Assembly (NCBI GenBank): GCA_947649495.1
Contig: CANSRU010000002.1
Span: 1 to 64,000, forward strand
Origin: an uncultured Porphyromonadaceae bacterium
Lineage (GTDB): Bacteria; Bacteroidota; Bacteroidia; Bacteroidales; Muribaculaceae
Direction: 5' to 3'
Length of the DNA: 64,000 nt
A program made the position numbers and the translations under genes. Shown here piece by piece: positions 45,290-56,500 of this stretch. Each line of letters opens with the position of its first letter. The first letter of the stretch is position 1. Under the pieces are notes generated by a model. It was not told the origin of the DNA, ran no database searches, and was given only the letters and a program-made list of their open reading frames with translations.

Positions 45290-45297
45290 CAAAGGTA
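45290..45297 (-). promoter_or_regulatory. -7 box of the DUF6291-like gene
   Basis: The minus strand reads TACCTTTG, matching TAnnTTTG. The start would fall near 45283, about 25 bases before the ATG. No good -33 box is seen. Confidence 0.45.
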
Positions 45298-45520
45298 AAT
45301 CCGACCAAAGAGGAATATATGTGAATTTACACTTTTGATTAACCAATATTGCGATTCAAAAACAGCCCCTGATTTTTCGGGCACAGGAAACCGCACAGGA
45401 GAAACAAACCACAACACACTACAGCACAGCAAATTACACGCAAAACCACGCGTTTTTAAGGCGATTACAATCAATCAGAACATTCTGATAAGGTGACTGC
45501 ACGCACAGAAGGCCGCCAAA

Positions 45521-47335
45521 TTAAGACTCGGGACGCAAAGCATGGAACACAATCGAGGCTTTGGCCGGACCGACTACGGATGCAATCTCATCAAGATCGG
45601 CTTCCCGCACACGCTTCACACTTCTGAACCGGGTGAGCAATGCCTCGCGCGTTTTTGGTCCGATACCCGGAATTGAATCGAGAGCCGACACTGTCTGCCC
45701 CTTGCTACGGCGGTTGCGGTGGTGCGTTATGCCAAAACGGTGTGCTTCATCGCGCATGTGCTGCACCACACGAAGGGTCTCGCTGTTCTTATCGATATAA
45801 AGCGGAATGCTGTCGCCGGGAAAATAGATCTCCTCCAGACGCTTCGCGATTCCGGCCACAGCAATCACGCCGCGCAGTCCCATAGCATCAAGAGCCTCGA
45901 CAGCGGCACTCAGCTGCCCTTTACCGCCGTCAACCACTATGAGCTGAGGCAATCCCTGCCCTTCGTCGCGTAAACGCGTATAACGGCGTGTGAGCACCTC
46001 CTTCATTGAAGCGAAATCGTCGGGCCCCACCACGGTCTTGATATTAAAATGACGGTAGTCCTTTTTCGACGGTTTGCCGTCGCGGAACACCACGCACGAT
46101 GCCACGGGATTCGTTCCCTGTATGTTGGAATTATCGAAACACTCTATATGATGCGGAAGTTCATTCAGGCGAAAATCGGCCTGCATACGTTGCAGCAGTT
46201 TAAGAGTGCGCTGCTCGGGATTATGGCGCTCGAGATGCTTGAGCGCATCGACCTTATGTTGGGCGGCATTGCGCTGCGACACCTCGAGCAGTTTCACCCT
46301 GTCGCCTCGCTGAGGCACGATGAATGTCACTCCGGGCATCTCCACATCGGGCATCTCAGCCACTATAACCTCCTCAAAATCAACGTCGAGCGTGCGCGCC
46401 ACCTCATTCATGGCATAGCTAAGAAGCTGAGGCACAGACTCATCGAGACGGCGTTTATATTCCAACGTGACACTGCGCACCACCGCACCCCGACGCACAT
46501 GCATATAATTGATGTATACATCCGTACCACCGTCGTCGTCGACACCGAAAACATCGACATCGCCTATGGTCTGGCTCACAATAACGCTCTTGGCCGTATA
46601 TCTCTCCACAAGGTCGTATTTATCCTTCAGCTTCTGTGCCTCTTCAAACCGGAGCTCCATGGCCAACGCCTCCATCTCGCCGCGCAGATGGTCGAGCAGT
46701 TCGGCCATATCGCCGCGCAATATCTGCTTCACCCGCTCAATCTGCGCACCATATTCAACCTCAGAAAGAGTGCCCGTGCAAACGCCGTCGCACTTCTTCA
46801 GATGATAGTCGAGACACAGACGCCCTTTGCCCCTGGCAATGAAATCGGGGGTGATGGCATGGCGGCACGAGCGCAACCGGTACAGTTCGCGAATCAGATC
46901 GAGCACTGCCCTTGCCGAAGCGGTGTCGGTGTACGGGCCATAGTATTTCGAACCGTCCTTGATGCGCTTACGTGTCATAAACACGCGTGGAAAATGCTCC
47001 TTGGTCACCACAATCCAGGGATAGGACTTATCGTCTTTGAGCAACACATTGTAGCGCGGCTGATACTCCTTGATCATCGAGTTCTCGAGATTAAGCGCAT
47101 CCTGCTCGGTGGGCACCACAATATATTTCATATCGGCGATGGCACGCACAAGAAGATTGGTGCGGAGAGAATCGTGGGTGCGGTTGAAGTATGAGGAGAC
47201 ACGGCGTTTGAGATTCTTAGCCTTACCCACATATATAACCGTACCCTCCGCGTCGAAGTACATATAGACACCGGGGGTGGAAGGGAGAATGGAGATTTTC
47301 TCCTCAAGTTCGGGAGATTTCTTATGTTTGGCCAT
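45521..47335 (-). CDS. uvrC: Excinuclease ABC subunit C
   Basis: 604 aa from the ATG at 47335 (MAKHKKSPELEEK); the frame extends 22 codons upstream without homology. UvrC makes both incisions in nucleotide excision repair. In order: GIY-YIG nuclease (about 18-95, GVYMYFDAEGTVIYVGKAK), UVR motif binding UvrB (about 195-235, MELRFEEAQKLKDKY), RNase-H-like endonuclease (about 370-520, HIECFDNSNIQGTNPVAS, VVDGGKGQL) and C-terminal helix-hairpin-helix (SIPGIGPKTREALL). Part of the ybeY-mnmG-apt-uvrC minus-strand group. Confidence 0.96.
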   Translation of the reverse strand: MAKHKKSPELEEKISILPSTPGVYMYFDAEGTVIYVGKAKNLKRRVSSYFNRTHDSLRTNLLVRAIADMKYIVVPTEQDALNLENSMIKEYQPRYNVLLKDDKSYPWIVVTKEHFPRVFMTRKRIKDGSKYYGPYTDTASARAVLDLIRELYRLRSCRHAITPDFIARGKGRLCLDYHLKKCDGVCTGTLSEVEYGAQIERVKQILRGDMAELLDHLRGEMEALAMELRFEEAQKLKDKYDLVERYTAKSVIVSQTIGDVDVFGVDDDGGTDVYINYMHVRRGAVVRSVTLEYKRRLDESVPQLLSYAMNEVARTLDVDFEEVIVAEMPDVEMPGVTFIVPQRGDRVKLLEVSQRNAAQHKVDALKHLERHNPEQRTLKLLQRMQADFRLNELPHHIECFDNSNIQGTNPVASCVVFRDGKPSKKDYRHFNIKTVVGPDDFASMKEVLTRRYTRLRDEGQGLPQLIVVDGGKGQLSAAVEALDAMGLRGVIAVAGIAKRLEEIYFPGDSIPLYIDKNSETLRVVQHMRDEAHRFGITHHRNRRSKGQTVSALDSIPGIGPKTREALLTRFRSVKRVREADLDEIASVVGPAKASIVFHALRPES

Positions 47336-47352
47336 GCGTTTAAAATCCAAAT

Positions 47353-47387
47353 TAGACCAGCCGGAGCATCCTGATCCGATTGGTCTA
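47353..47387. repeat. Inverted repeat upstream of uvrC
   Basis: TTAGACCA and TGGTCTAA, 8 bp each, about 18-20 bases apart, between apt and uvrC. Could be an operator, a weak terminator-like hairpin or chance; it lies close to the uvrC start. Confidence 0.35.
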
Positions 47388-47440
47388 ACTATAGAAAACA
47401 ATCAGGCAAAGCGCATGGTTTTGCGCCCTGCCCTGAATAA

Positions 47441-47962
47441 TCAATATTTGATAAGGGATGTAACCTCGGCGTCGGCCGGCATTGCCGCACGACCATTGAG
47501 CGCACCGAGCTCAATAATGAAATTGACATAAATCTTTTTAGGATTCATGCTCTTGACCAGATTGTAGACAGCGGCCATTGTGCCACCTGTGGCCAGGACA
47601 TCATCGTGAATCACCACGATGTCGTCGGGGGTGATTGCATCGCGATGTATCTCGATTGTATCCTTGCCATACTCCTTATCGTAGGAGCAGCTGACAGTGT
47701 CGGCGGGGAGCTTGCCGGGCTTGCGGGCGGGAACAAAACCGGCACCGAGTTCAAATGCCAGAATCGAGCCTCCAATGAAACCGCGGGACTCTATGCCCAC
47801 AACTTTAGTCACACCCTTGTCGCGGTAAAGCTGCGACAGGTCCCAACCTATTATGTGAAGGGCACGGGGATCCTTGAACACCGTGGTCAGGTCTTTAAAC
47901 ACTATTCCCTTCTGTGGGAAGTCCATCACGTCGCGTACTTTTGATTTGACGTATTCCATCAT
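47441..47962 (-). CDS. apt: Adenine phosphoribosyltransferase
   Basis: 173 aa. It makes AMP from adenine and PRPP. The PRPP-binding motif is VVIHDDVLATGGT (about 117-129); FPQKGIVFKDLTTVFKDP at the N-terminus and VVGIESRGFIGGSILA are typical. Two adjacent ATGs (47962 and 47959) are possible. It lies between uvrC and mnmG; a parS-like site is in the gap to mnmG. Confidence 0.96.
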   Translation of the reverse strand: MMEYVKSKVRDVMDFPQKGIVFKDLTTVFKDPRALHIIGWDLSQLYRDKGVTKVVGIESRGFIGGSILAFELGAGFVPARKPGKLPADTVSCSYDKEYGKDTIEIHRDAITPDDIVVIHDDVLATGGTMAAVYNLVKSMNPKKIYVNFIIELGALNGRAAMPADAEVTSLIKY

Positions 47963-48003
47963 AAATTATTTTGATAAGTTTTTGATATTTCTATTTTTAT
48001 CTA

Positions 48004-48019
48004 TGTTCCACGTGAAACA
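48004..48019. promoter_or_regulatory. parS site (ParB binding)
   Basis: TGTTCCACGTGAAACA matches the bacterial parS consensus TGTTNCACGTGAAACA at all 16 positions. It lies one base downstream of the mnmG stop and 42 bases before the apt start. parS sites are loading points for the CTP-dependent ParB clamp and usually cluster near the chromosome origin, often near mnmG (gidA). Confidence 0.9.
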
Positions 48020-48020
48020 A

Positions 48021-49904
<1,884 letters not shown>

Positions 49905-49928
49905 GTATCAAAAAATATACTTAGTATC

Positions 49929-50372
49929 TTAATCTTCGTTACAATGTGCCCCGAGGGCGGCAAGAGCCTCGTCCTCGTGGCGTTCCATCACCTCACGCTC
50001 CCCCGGCCCCTTGTCGTTAATGCCACAAAGGTGCAGAAGGCCGTGCACTATCACCCGGTGCAGTTCGCGGCCATAGGTGGCGCCGACCAACCCGGCATTG
50101 GATCTAACGGTGTCGAGCGATATGAACATATCGCCACTCACACGCCGGCCGTGGGTGTAGTCGAAGGTGATTATATCGGTGTAATAATCATGATTAAGAA
50201 AGCGGCGGTTGACTTCGAGAATCTTCTCGTCGTTGCAAAACACATAGGTCAACGGCCCGAGAATACAGCCGTGCGAGCGCGCCACCCCATCGAGCCATGT
50301 TGCAAGCCCTGTGGTGTCGAGCGCGGGCATCTCCACCCCGTCGGTGTTCCACTGTATCAAATCGTCCATCAT
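49929..50372 (-). CDS. ybeY: Endoribonuclease YbeY
   Basis: 147 aa. A zinc-dependent RNase for rRNA maturation and ribosome quality control. The zinc motif reads HGLLHLCGINDKGPGER: the first two histidines are in place, while the third His of the common HGxLHLxGyDH form is replaced by Lys (NDK). I recall Asp-Lys at this position in other Bacteroidetes YbeY, so it need not mean loss of function. Two ATGs (50372, 50369) are possible. Confidence 0.9.
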   Translation of the reverse strand: MMDDLIQWNTDGVEMPALDTTGLATWLDGVARSHGCILGPLTYVFCNDEKILEVNRRFLNHDYYTDIITFDYTHGRRVSGDMFISLDTVRSNAGLVGATYGRELHRVIVHGLLHLCGINDKGPGEREVMERHEDEALAALGAHCNED

Positions 50373-50500
50373 TCAAATGATATTACACGCAAAAGTAGTA
50401 ATTTTTTACAAAATAGGAATTAGCGAGGCACATTTACATTTTCCGGTCATTTTTCCCGACAGAACAAAACCGACCTTACCAACTAATAATCAGAAATATA

Positions 50501-50576
50501 CCGAATTTTTAACGCCGCGAGATTAAAAAATTCGGCCGACACCGGAGCAGCAATACCGTATTTTCAAATCTCGCGG
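50501..50576. repeat. Interleaved inverted repeats upstream of ybeY
   Basis: CCGAATTTTT (50501-50510) pairs with AAAAATTCGG (50526-50535), and CCGCGAGATT (50515-50524) pairs with AATCTCGCGG (50567-50576). The left arm of the second pair sits in the loop of the first, giving a pseudoknot-like layout in the ybeY upstream region. Confidence 0.5.
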
Positions 50577-50607
50577 AGCAAAAAAGCGGAGCCGAAAAAA
50601 ATATTTT

Positions 50608-50638
50608 TTGAACGTGGCCGCAAAGTAATTAACTTTGC
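50608..50638 (+). promoter_or_regulatory. Promoter of the GT2 gene
   Basis: TTTG (50608-50611), 19 bases, TAACTTTG (50631-50638). A near-palindrome, CGCAAAGTAATTAACTTTGCG, surrounds the -7 box and might be an operator. The start would be near 50645, 18 bases before the ATG. Confidence 0.7.
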
Positions 50639-50662
50639 GGGCGATAGCCTTCAGAGTATGCC

Positions 50663-51433
50663 ATGACAAAAATTTCAGCCACCATACTGACCTTCAACGA
50701 GGAGAAACGCATAGAGGCCTGCCTGGAATCGCTCCGCGGCATTGCCGATGAGATTATTGTGGTCGATTCATTCTCGACCGACTCCACCGTGGAGATATGC
50801 GAGCGCCACGGATGCAGGGTGAGCCGACGCAAGCTCGCCGGATTCGGTGCGCAGCGGCAATATGCCACCTCGCTCACCACCCACAGCTACGTGCTGGCCA
50901 TCGATGCCGACGAAGTGCTCTCCCCTGCCCTGCGGCAAAGCCTCCTGAAACTCAAGGAGGGTACACTGACCCACCGCGGCTACGCATTTCCGCGACTGAA
51001 CTTCTTCTGCGGATTTGCGGTGAAACACTGCGGATGGTATCCCGATGTGCAGGTGCGCCTGTTCGACAAACGATATGCCAACTGGAATCTGCGCGACGTG
51101 CACGAGAAAGTGATATTCCGCGACTCCGTGCAGCCCCACCTGCTGCGGGGCGACCTGCTGCATTACCGCTGCGACACCCAGCGCGAATATGCCGGCAAAC
51201 TTGAGAAACTCGCCGACATCAAATCGCACGAGCTCGCCACCGCCGGCGGCACCATAAGCCCGATAGAACCGGTGCTCAAAGGGATGCGGGCGTTTTTCGA
51301 CACATACATAGCCCGCGGCGGAATTCTCGACGGCTCCGTTGGGCTGGCCCTGAGCCGCCACCATTACCACGCCGACAAATGCGCATACTCCATGGCCCGG
51401 CAACTGAGGAAAAAGAAACAGACCAACGATTAA
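50663..51433 (+). CDS. Glycosyltransferase family 2
   Basis: 256 aa. GT-A fold with ISATILTFNEEKRIEACLESL, IIVVDSFSTDST and the metal-binding AIDADEVLS (about 74-82, DAD). It resembles the LPS core glycosyltransferases of the WaaE/KdtX type, which act on lipid A-core at the inner membrane; this is a family-level guess. It starts 290 bp from ybeY on the other strand and precedes the kinase gene by 16 bp. Confidence 0.85.
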   Translation: MTKISATILTFNEEKRIEACLESLRGIADEIIVVDSFSTDSTVEICERHGCRVSRRKLAGFGAQRQYATSLTTHSYVLAIDADEVLSPALRQSLLKLKEGTLTHRGYAFPRLNFFCGFAVKHCGWYPDVQVRLFDKRYANWNLRDVHEKVIFRDSVQPHLLRGDLLHYRCDTQREYAGKLEKLADIKSHELATAGGTISPIEPVLKGMRAFFDTYIARGGILDGSVGLALSRHHYHADKCAYSMARQLRKKKQTND

Positions 51434-51449
51434 ACCACACCCTATATAT

Positions 51450-53123
51450 ATGAGCACCGACCTACAGATATATTGTATCAACACCTCACGCTACATCGAT
51501 GTGAACGGTGGCGACACCCTCGCCGACATCTACGCACGCATCAGTGCGGAAATTCCATTCACACCAATCAACGCGAGAGTCAACAACAAGTCGGAAGATC
51601 TCAACTTCAGGGTGTATGCGCCCAAAACGGTTGAATACATGCCTGTCACTTCGGCCACCGGCTCACGCACCTACGTGCGGTCGCTGTGCATGATGCTGTA
51701 CCATGCCGTGCACACCTGCCTGCCCGGAGCGAGGCTCAAGATAGAACATTCGATGTCGCGCGGCTACTACTGCCGCCTGTCGGGCATGGAGGCGCCGTTA
51801 GACGACGCTACCGTACAACGTCTCAAGGACGCCATGATGCGGCTTGTGGAGCGCGACCTTCCGTTCGAACGGTGCGAGCGTCTGACTGCCGATGTGGCCG
51901 GGCTGTTCCGCAGCCAGGGGCTCGACGACAAGGTGAAGCTCCTCGACACGCTCCACGAACTTTACACGGTCTACTACCGCCTCGATGGTCTCTGCGACAG
52001 CTATTATGGCGCGTTGGCTCCACGCACCGGCATGCTCGGCGTGTTCGACCTCATCCCCTACCGCGAGGGGATGCTGCTGCTCGGACCCTCCGAGGCCAAC
52101 CCCGCGCAACCCAACACACCGATTGTCCAGGACAAGATGTTTGGCGCATTCACCGACCATCTCGCCTTCAACCGCATAGTAGGGGTGAGCAACGTAGGCG
52201 AGCTTAACGAGGCTGTCCAGGCCGACAACTCGGCCATGCTCATCAATGTGGCCGAAGCCCTGCACGGCAACCGCATAGCCACCATAGCCGACGAGATAAC
52301 CCGCCGTTTCCGGCAGGGGGGAGCGAGAGTGGTGATGATAGCGGGGCCCTCCTCTTCGGGCAAAACCACCTTCACCAAGCGTCTGGCCATACAGCTTATG
52401 ACCAATCTGCTCGAGCCGAAGATGATCTCGCTCGACGATTACTTCGTTGACCGTCACCTCACCCCCAAGGACGAGACCGGCGACTACGACTACGAATCGC
52501 TCTACGCCCTCGACCTCGCCACCTTCAATTCCCACCTCAACGCACTCATCGACGGCCTCGAGGTGGAACTGCCTTACTATAATTTCGAGACCGGCGCGCG
52601 CGAGTACCGCGGCAACATCATAAGCCTCGACAGCAACTCCATACTGCTCATCGAGGGTATCCACGGACTCAACCCGGAGCTTACCGCCCAGGTGGCCGAC
52701 GAGATGAAATACCGCATCTACGTGTCGGCCCTGACCACCATAGCCATCGACGACCACAACTGGATACCCACCACCGACAACCGGTTGCTGCGCCGCATCA
52801 TACGCGACGCCCGCTACCGTGGCGTACGTCCGGAGGAGACCATACGCCGATGGCCCAGCGTGCGGCGGGGAGAGGAGCGGTGGATATTTCCCTATCAGGA
52901 AAATGCCGATGCCATGTTCAACTCATCGCTGCTCTTCGAACTCGGTGTCATGAAGTCGCGCGGAGAGGAATTGCTGCGCCATGTGCCACACGATGTGGTG
53001 GAATATGCCGAAGCGGCACGCCTACGCACATTCCTCGGCTACTTCGCCCCGATATCCGAAGAGTTCATCCCATCCACATCGCTTCTGCGCGAGTTTCTCG
53101 GCGGCAGCAGCTTCAAGTATTAG
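51450..53123 (+). CDS. Nucleoside (uridine-type) kinase with N-terminal TGS-like domain
   Basis: 557 aa. The N-terminal third (about 1-180) resembles the TGS and threonyl-tRNA synthetase second additional domain (MLYHAVHTCLPGARLKIEHS). The C-terminal part is a P-loop uridine/phosphoribulokinase-like kinase, with Walker A GPSSSGKT (299-306), SLDDYFVDR and IEGIHGLNPEL. Such fused proteins are common in Bacteroidetes and Firmicutes; the substrate is unproven. A strong terminator follows. Confidence 0.88.
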   Translation: MSTDLQIYCINTSRYIDVNGGDTLADIYARISAEIPFTPINARVNNKSEDLNFRVYAPKTVEYMPVTSATGSRTYVRSLCMMLYHAVHTCLPGARLKIEHSMSRGYYCRLSGMEAPLDDATVQRLKDAMMRLVERDLPFERCERLTADVAGLFRSQGLDDKVKLLDTLHELYTVYYRLDGLCDSYYGALAPRTGMLGVFDLIPYREGMLLLGPSEANPAQPNTPIVQDKMFGAFTDHLAFNRIVGVSNVGELNEAVQADNSAMLINVAEALHGNRIATIADEITRRFRQGGARVVMIAGPSSSGKTTFTKRLAIQLMTNLLEPKMISLDDYFVDRHLTPKDETGDYDYESLYALDLATFNSHLNALIDGLEVELPYYNFETGAREYRGNIISLDSNSILLIEGIHGLNPELTAQVADEMKYRIYVSALTTIAIDDHNWIPTTDNRLLRRIIRDARYRGVRPEETIRRWPSVRRGEERWIFPYQENADAMFNSSLLFELGVMKSRGEELLRHVPHDVVEYAEAARLRTFLGYFAPISEEFIPSTSLLREFLGGSSFKY

Positions 53124-53152
53124 CATTAGAGAATCAATTGGACTGATTCAGC

Positions 53153-53191
53153 CGGCGCAAAGCGGGACATCCTGCTTTGTGCCGTTTTTTT
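53153..53191 (+). terminator. Terminator of the GT2-kinase operon
   Basis: Stem GGCGCAAAGC (53154-53163) with GCTTTGTGCC (53174-53183), followed by a T8 run (53184-53191). Confidence 0.85.
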
Positions 53192-53278
53192 CATTCCCTT
53201 TAACCTGACGAGCCTGCTTTTTAGCAAAAAGTCATCAAAAACACACAAAACACATTTTGTTAACCTTCTTTAACTAAT

Positions 53279-53314
53279 GGGGGGGGGTAATTTTGCCCTT
53301 TATATTTAATTTTG
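53279..53314 (+). promoter_or_regulatory. G9 tract and -7 boxes upstream of susC
   Basis: A G9 run (53279-53287) is directly followed by TAATTTTG (53288-53295); a second TAATTTTG lies at 53307-53314. No TTTG is found at the right spacing for either, so the exact start is unclear. The leader to susC would be about 200-230 bases. Confidence 0.45.
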
Positions 53315-53376
53315 TGTCGGAAACCTTAACATATACCACGAATCATTAATCCCGATAACAGAAACACTTACACAAT

Positions 53377-53457
53377 GTGGCCATCAGGCCACTACAGATA
53401 TTCCGGCATCCCTGACGCCATTCGGGATGGCCGGCATCGCTGTCAGGCTATGACAGC
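53377..53457 (+). promoter_or_regulatory. Three consecutive stem-loops in the susC leader
   Basis: GTGGCC-ATCA-GGCCAC (53377-53392); CCGGCATCCC paired with GGGATGGCCGG (53403-53434, one bulge); GCTGTCA-GGCTA-TGACAGC (53439-53457). They occupy almost the whole 80 bases, about 65 bases before the ATG, in otherwise AT-rich DNA. None carries a T run, so they are not ordinary terminators. A cis-regulatory RNA or protein-binding leader is possible. Confidence 0.6.
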
Positions 53458-53521
53458 AAACAACTAAAACGAAAAAAACAACCAACCTTAAACTATTTTA
53501 CTAACCAATCAACAAAAAATT

Positions 53522-56500
53522 ATGAAGTCAAAGGTAACAAGCTTGTTATTGATGCTTTTGCTGTTCCCTGTGATGAGCGTGATGGCACAGAACATCACCG
53601 TCAAAGGAACCGTAACTGACACAAGTGGCGAACCGTTGATCGGTGTTTCCGTGATCGTAGCCGGCTCAGGCCAGGGCGCGTCAACCAACATCGACGGCGA
53701 ATTTACTCTTAAAGCCAAGCAGGGCGATGTGCTTAAGTTCTCTTACATCGGCTACCGTCCCGTGCAGCTCAATGTCCCCGCCGATGGCAAAGTGGACCTC
53801 GTCATGGAAGAGGAAGCCACCGCACTCGACGAGGTTGTGGTGACCGCACTCGGCATCAAGCGCGAACAGAAAGCGCTCTCTTACAATGTGCAGACCCTCA
53901 AGGGCGACGCATTCACCTCCAACAAGGACGCCAACTTCATCAACTCGCTCGCCGGTAAGGTGGCAGGTGTCAACATCAGCTCCGGTTCAGCCGGTTCCGG
54001 CTCGGCAGCCCGTGTAATCATGCGCGGTACCAAGTCGCTGACAGGCAACGACAATGCCCTCTACGTAATCGACGGTATCCCCATGTTCGACGTCAATACC
54101 GGCGATGAAGATGGCGGTACAATGGCCAAGCAGCCCGGTTCAAGCTCGGTAGCCGACATCAACCCCGACGATATCGAATCGATGTCTGTGCTCTCAGGCC
54201 CCTCGGCAGCCGCGCTTTACGGCTCAGCAGCCGCAAGCGGTGTGATCTTGATTACAACAAAAAAAGGTGAAGAAGGTCGCGCCAAGCTCACCTACAGCAA
54301 CACCACCCAGTTCAGCAACGTGTGGATGACACCCAAGTTCCAGAACATCTACGGCAACGTGGAAGGTGAACACTCCTCCTGGGGTAAGAAACTCGACACC
54401 CCTACATCTTACGACCCATTGGACTTCTTCCAGACAGGTCTTACAGAAATCAACGCCCTCACATTCACTGTGGGCAATGAGAAGAACCAGACATTCGCCT
54501 CGGCAGCCGTAACCAATGCTCCCGGCGTGATGCCCGAATCTGACTACAACCGCTACAACTTCTCTATACGCAACACCACCAAGTTCCTCAACGACAAGTT
54601 GACCCTCGACCTCGGTGCTTCGTATATCATCCAGAACAACAAGAACTTCGTAGGTTCGGGTGAATACTTCAACCCTCTCGCATCGCTATATCTCTTCCCA
54701 CGCGGTGAGAACTTCGACGACGTGCGCATGTTCGAGCGTTGGGATCCCTCACGCAACATCTACACCCAGTATTGGAATCAGAAATATTCTGAGGCATTCA
54801 CCATGCAGAACCCCTACTGGACACAGAAACGCATGAACCGCGAAGCACGCAAGCAGCGCTACATGTTCAACGGCTCGTTGAAATACGACATTCTCCCCTG
54901 GCTCTATGTAGTAGGCCGCGTACGTGTTGACAATGCCAACACTGTATACGAGGAGAAATTCAATGCTACCACCATCATGACACTTGCCGGTTCTGACAAA
55001 GGTATGTATGGCAAAACCCGCACAATGGACCGTTCGATTTACGCCGACGTGATGGCGTCGATGAACAAGAACTTCATCAACAACCGCCTCAACCTCAACG
55101 CTCAGCTCGGTGCTTCTATCAATGATATGCGCGAAGAGGGTGAAACATTTACTGGTGGTCTTTTCCAGATTCCCAACTTCTTTGCTTATGGCAACATCAA
55201 CCCGACCAACAATAAGGTGAACGAGACCGTATGGCATGACCAGACACAGTCAATATTCGCCAGCGTTGAACTCGGTTGGGACAGCCAGTACTACTTGACA
55301 GTAACCGGCCGTAACGACTGGAGCTCTATGCTCGCATTCACCGACAATATCAGCTACTTCTACCCCTCGGTGGGCGGTTCTTGGTTGATTAGCGAAACTT
55401 TCCGCGAACAGCTTCCCCAGGCCATCTCCTTCCTTAAAGTACGTGGTTCGTGGGCCGAAGTGGCAAGCTCTCCGTCACGCTACCTCACCCGCATGCAGTA
55501 TGTCTACAACGACCAGACCAAGCAATATGAATGGCCGTCGAAACACTACAACCCCAACTTGAAGCCTGAGAACACCCGCTCTTACGAAATCGGTCTCAGC
55601 GCCAAGTTCCTCAACAACACCATCGGCCTTGAGTTCACCTACTACAATGCCAACACTTTCAACCAGACATTCGAAATTCCCGCTTCTGCTTCGTCAGGTT
55701 ACAAGACCAACCTCATCCAGACCGGTAACATACGCAACCGCGGTATCGAGGCTGCTGTCAACTACAACAACCAGTGGGGCGATTGGCGCTTCAACACCGG
55801 CATAACCTACTCGCTCAACCGCAATAAGGTTATCTCGCTTGCCAATGGCGCTCTTGACCCCGAAACCGGTCTCCCCATCGAAATGGAATACTTCGCTGCT
55901 ACAGGCTGCCTCGGTATGAGCGGTGGTCCCGCCATCCGTCTCTATGAGGGCGGCTCAATGGGCGACCTCTACAGCAACCAGCGTCTCCGTCAGTCGGCCA
56001 ACGGCTATGTGTGGAAAGACCCCCAGACCGGCAAGGTAGCTCTCGAAACTGTGGACTACTTCAAGGTTGGCTCACTCCTTCCCAAATTCAATATGGGCTG
56101 GACCGGAAATCTCGGCTGGAAGAACCTCAACCTCTCGTGGGCTGTGACAGGCCGTTTCGGAGGCAACGTAATCAGCGATACTCAGGCCGTTCTTGACCGC
56201 TACGGTGTATCTGAAACTTCAGCACAGGCTCGTCTCAACGGTGGTGTGGCAATTCCCGGCAACGGTATGGTAGACGCTCAGAACTATTACGAGACTGTAT
56301 CGCAGGCTCCCGGCACTTACTATGTGTACGATGCTACAAACATCCGTCTCGCCGACCTCACAGTGTCTTACACCCTGCCCCGCACTATGCTCAAGAACAT
56401 TGCCGACGTAACCCTCTCGCTCACCGGCAAAAACCTTTGGGTGATTTACTGCAAGGCTCCGTTCGATCCCGAATCGACATCATCGACCACCAACAACTTC

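Noticed and set aside
46049..47194. Plus-strand open frame of 381 codons opposite uvrC
   Set aside because: Mirror of uvrC codon structure; no domain, no promoter, no neighbour logic.
51798..52757. Minus-strand open frame of 319 codons opposite the nucleoside kinase
   Set aside because: Antisense reading of a conserved P-loop kinase; composition is typical of a shadow frame.
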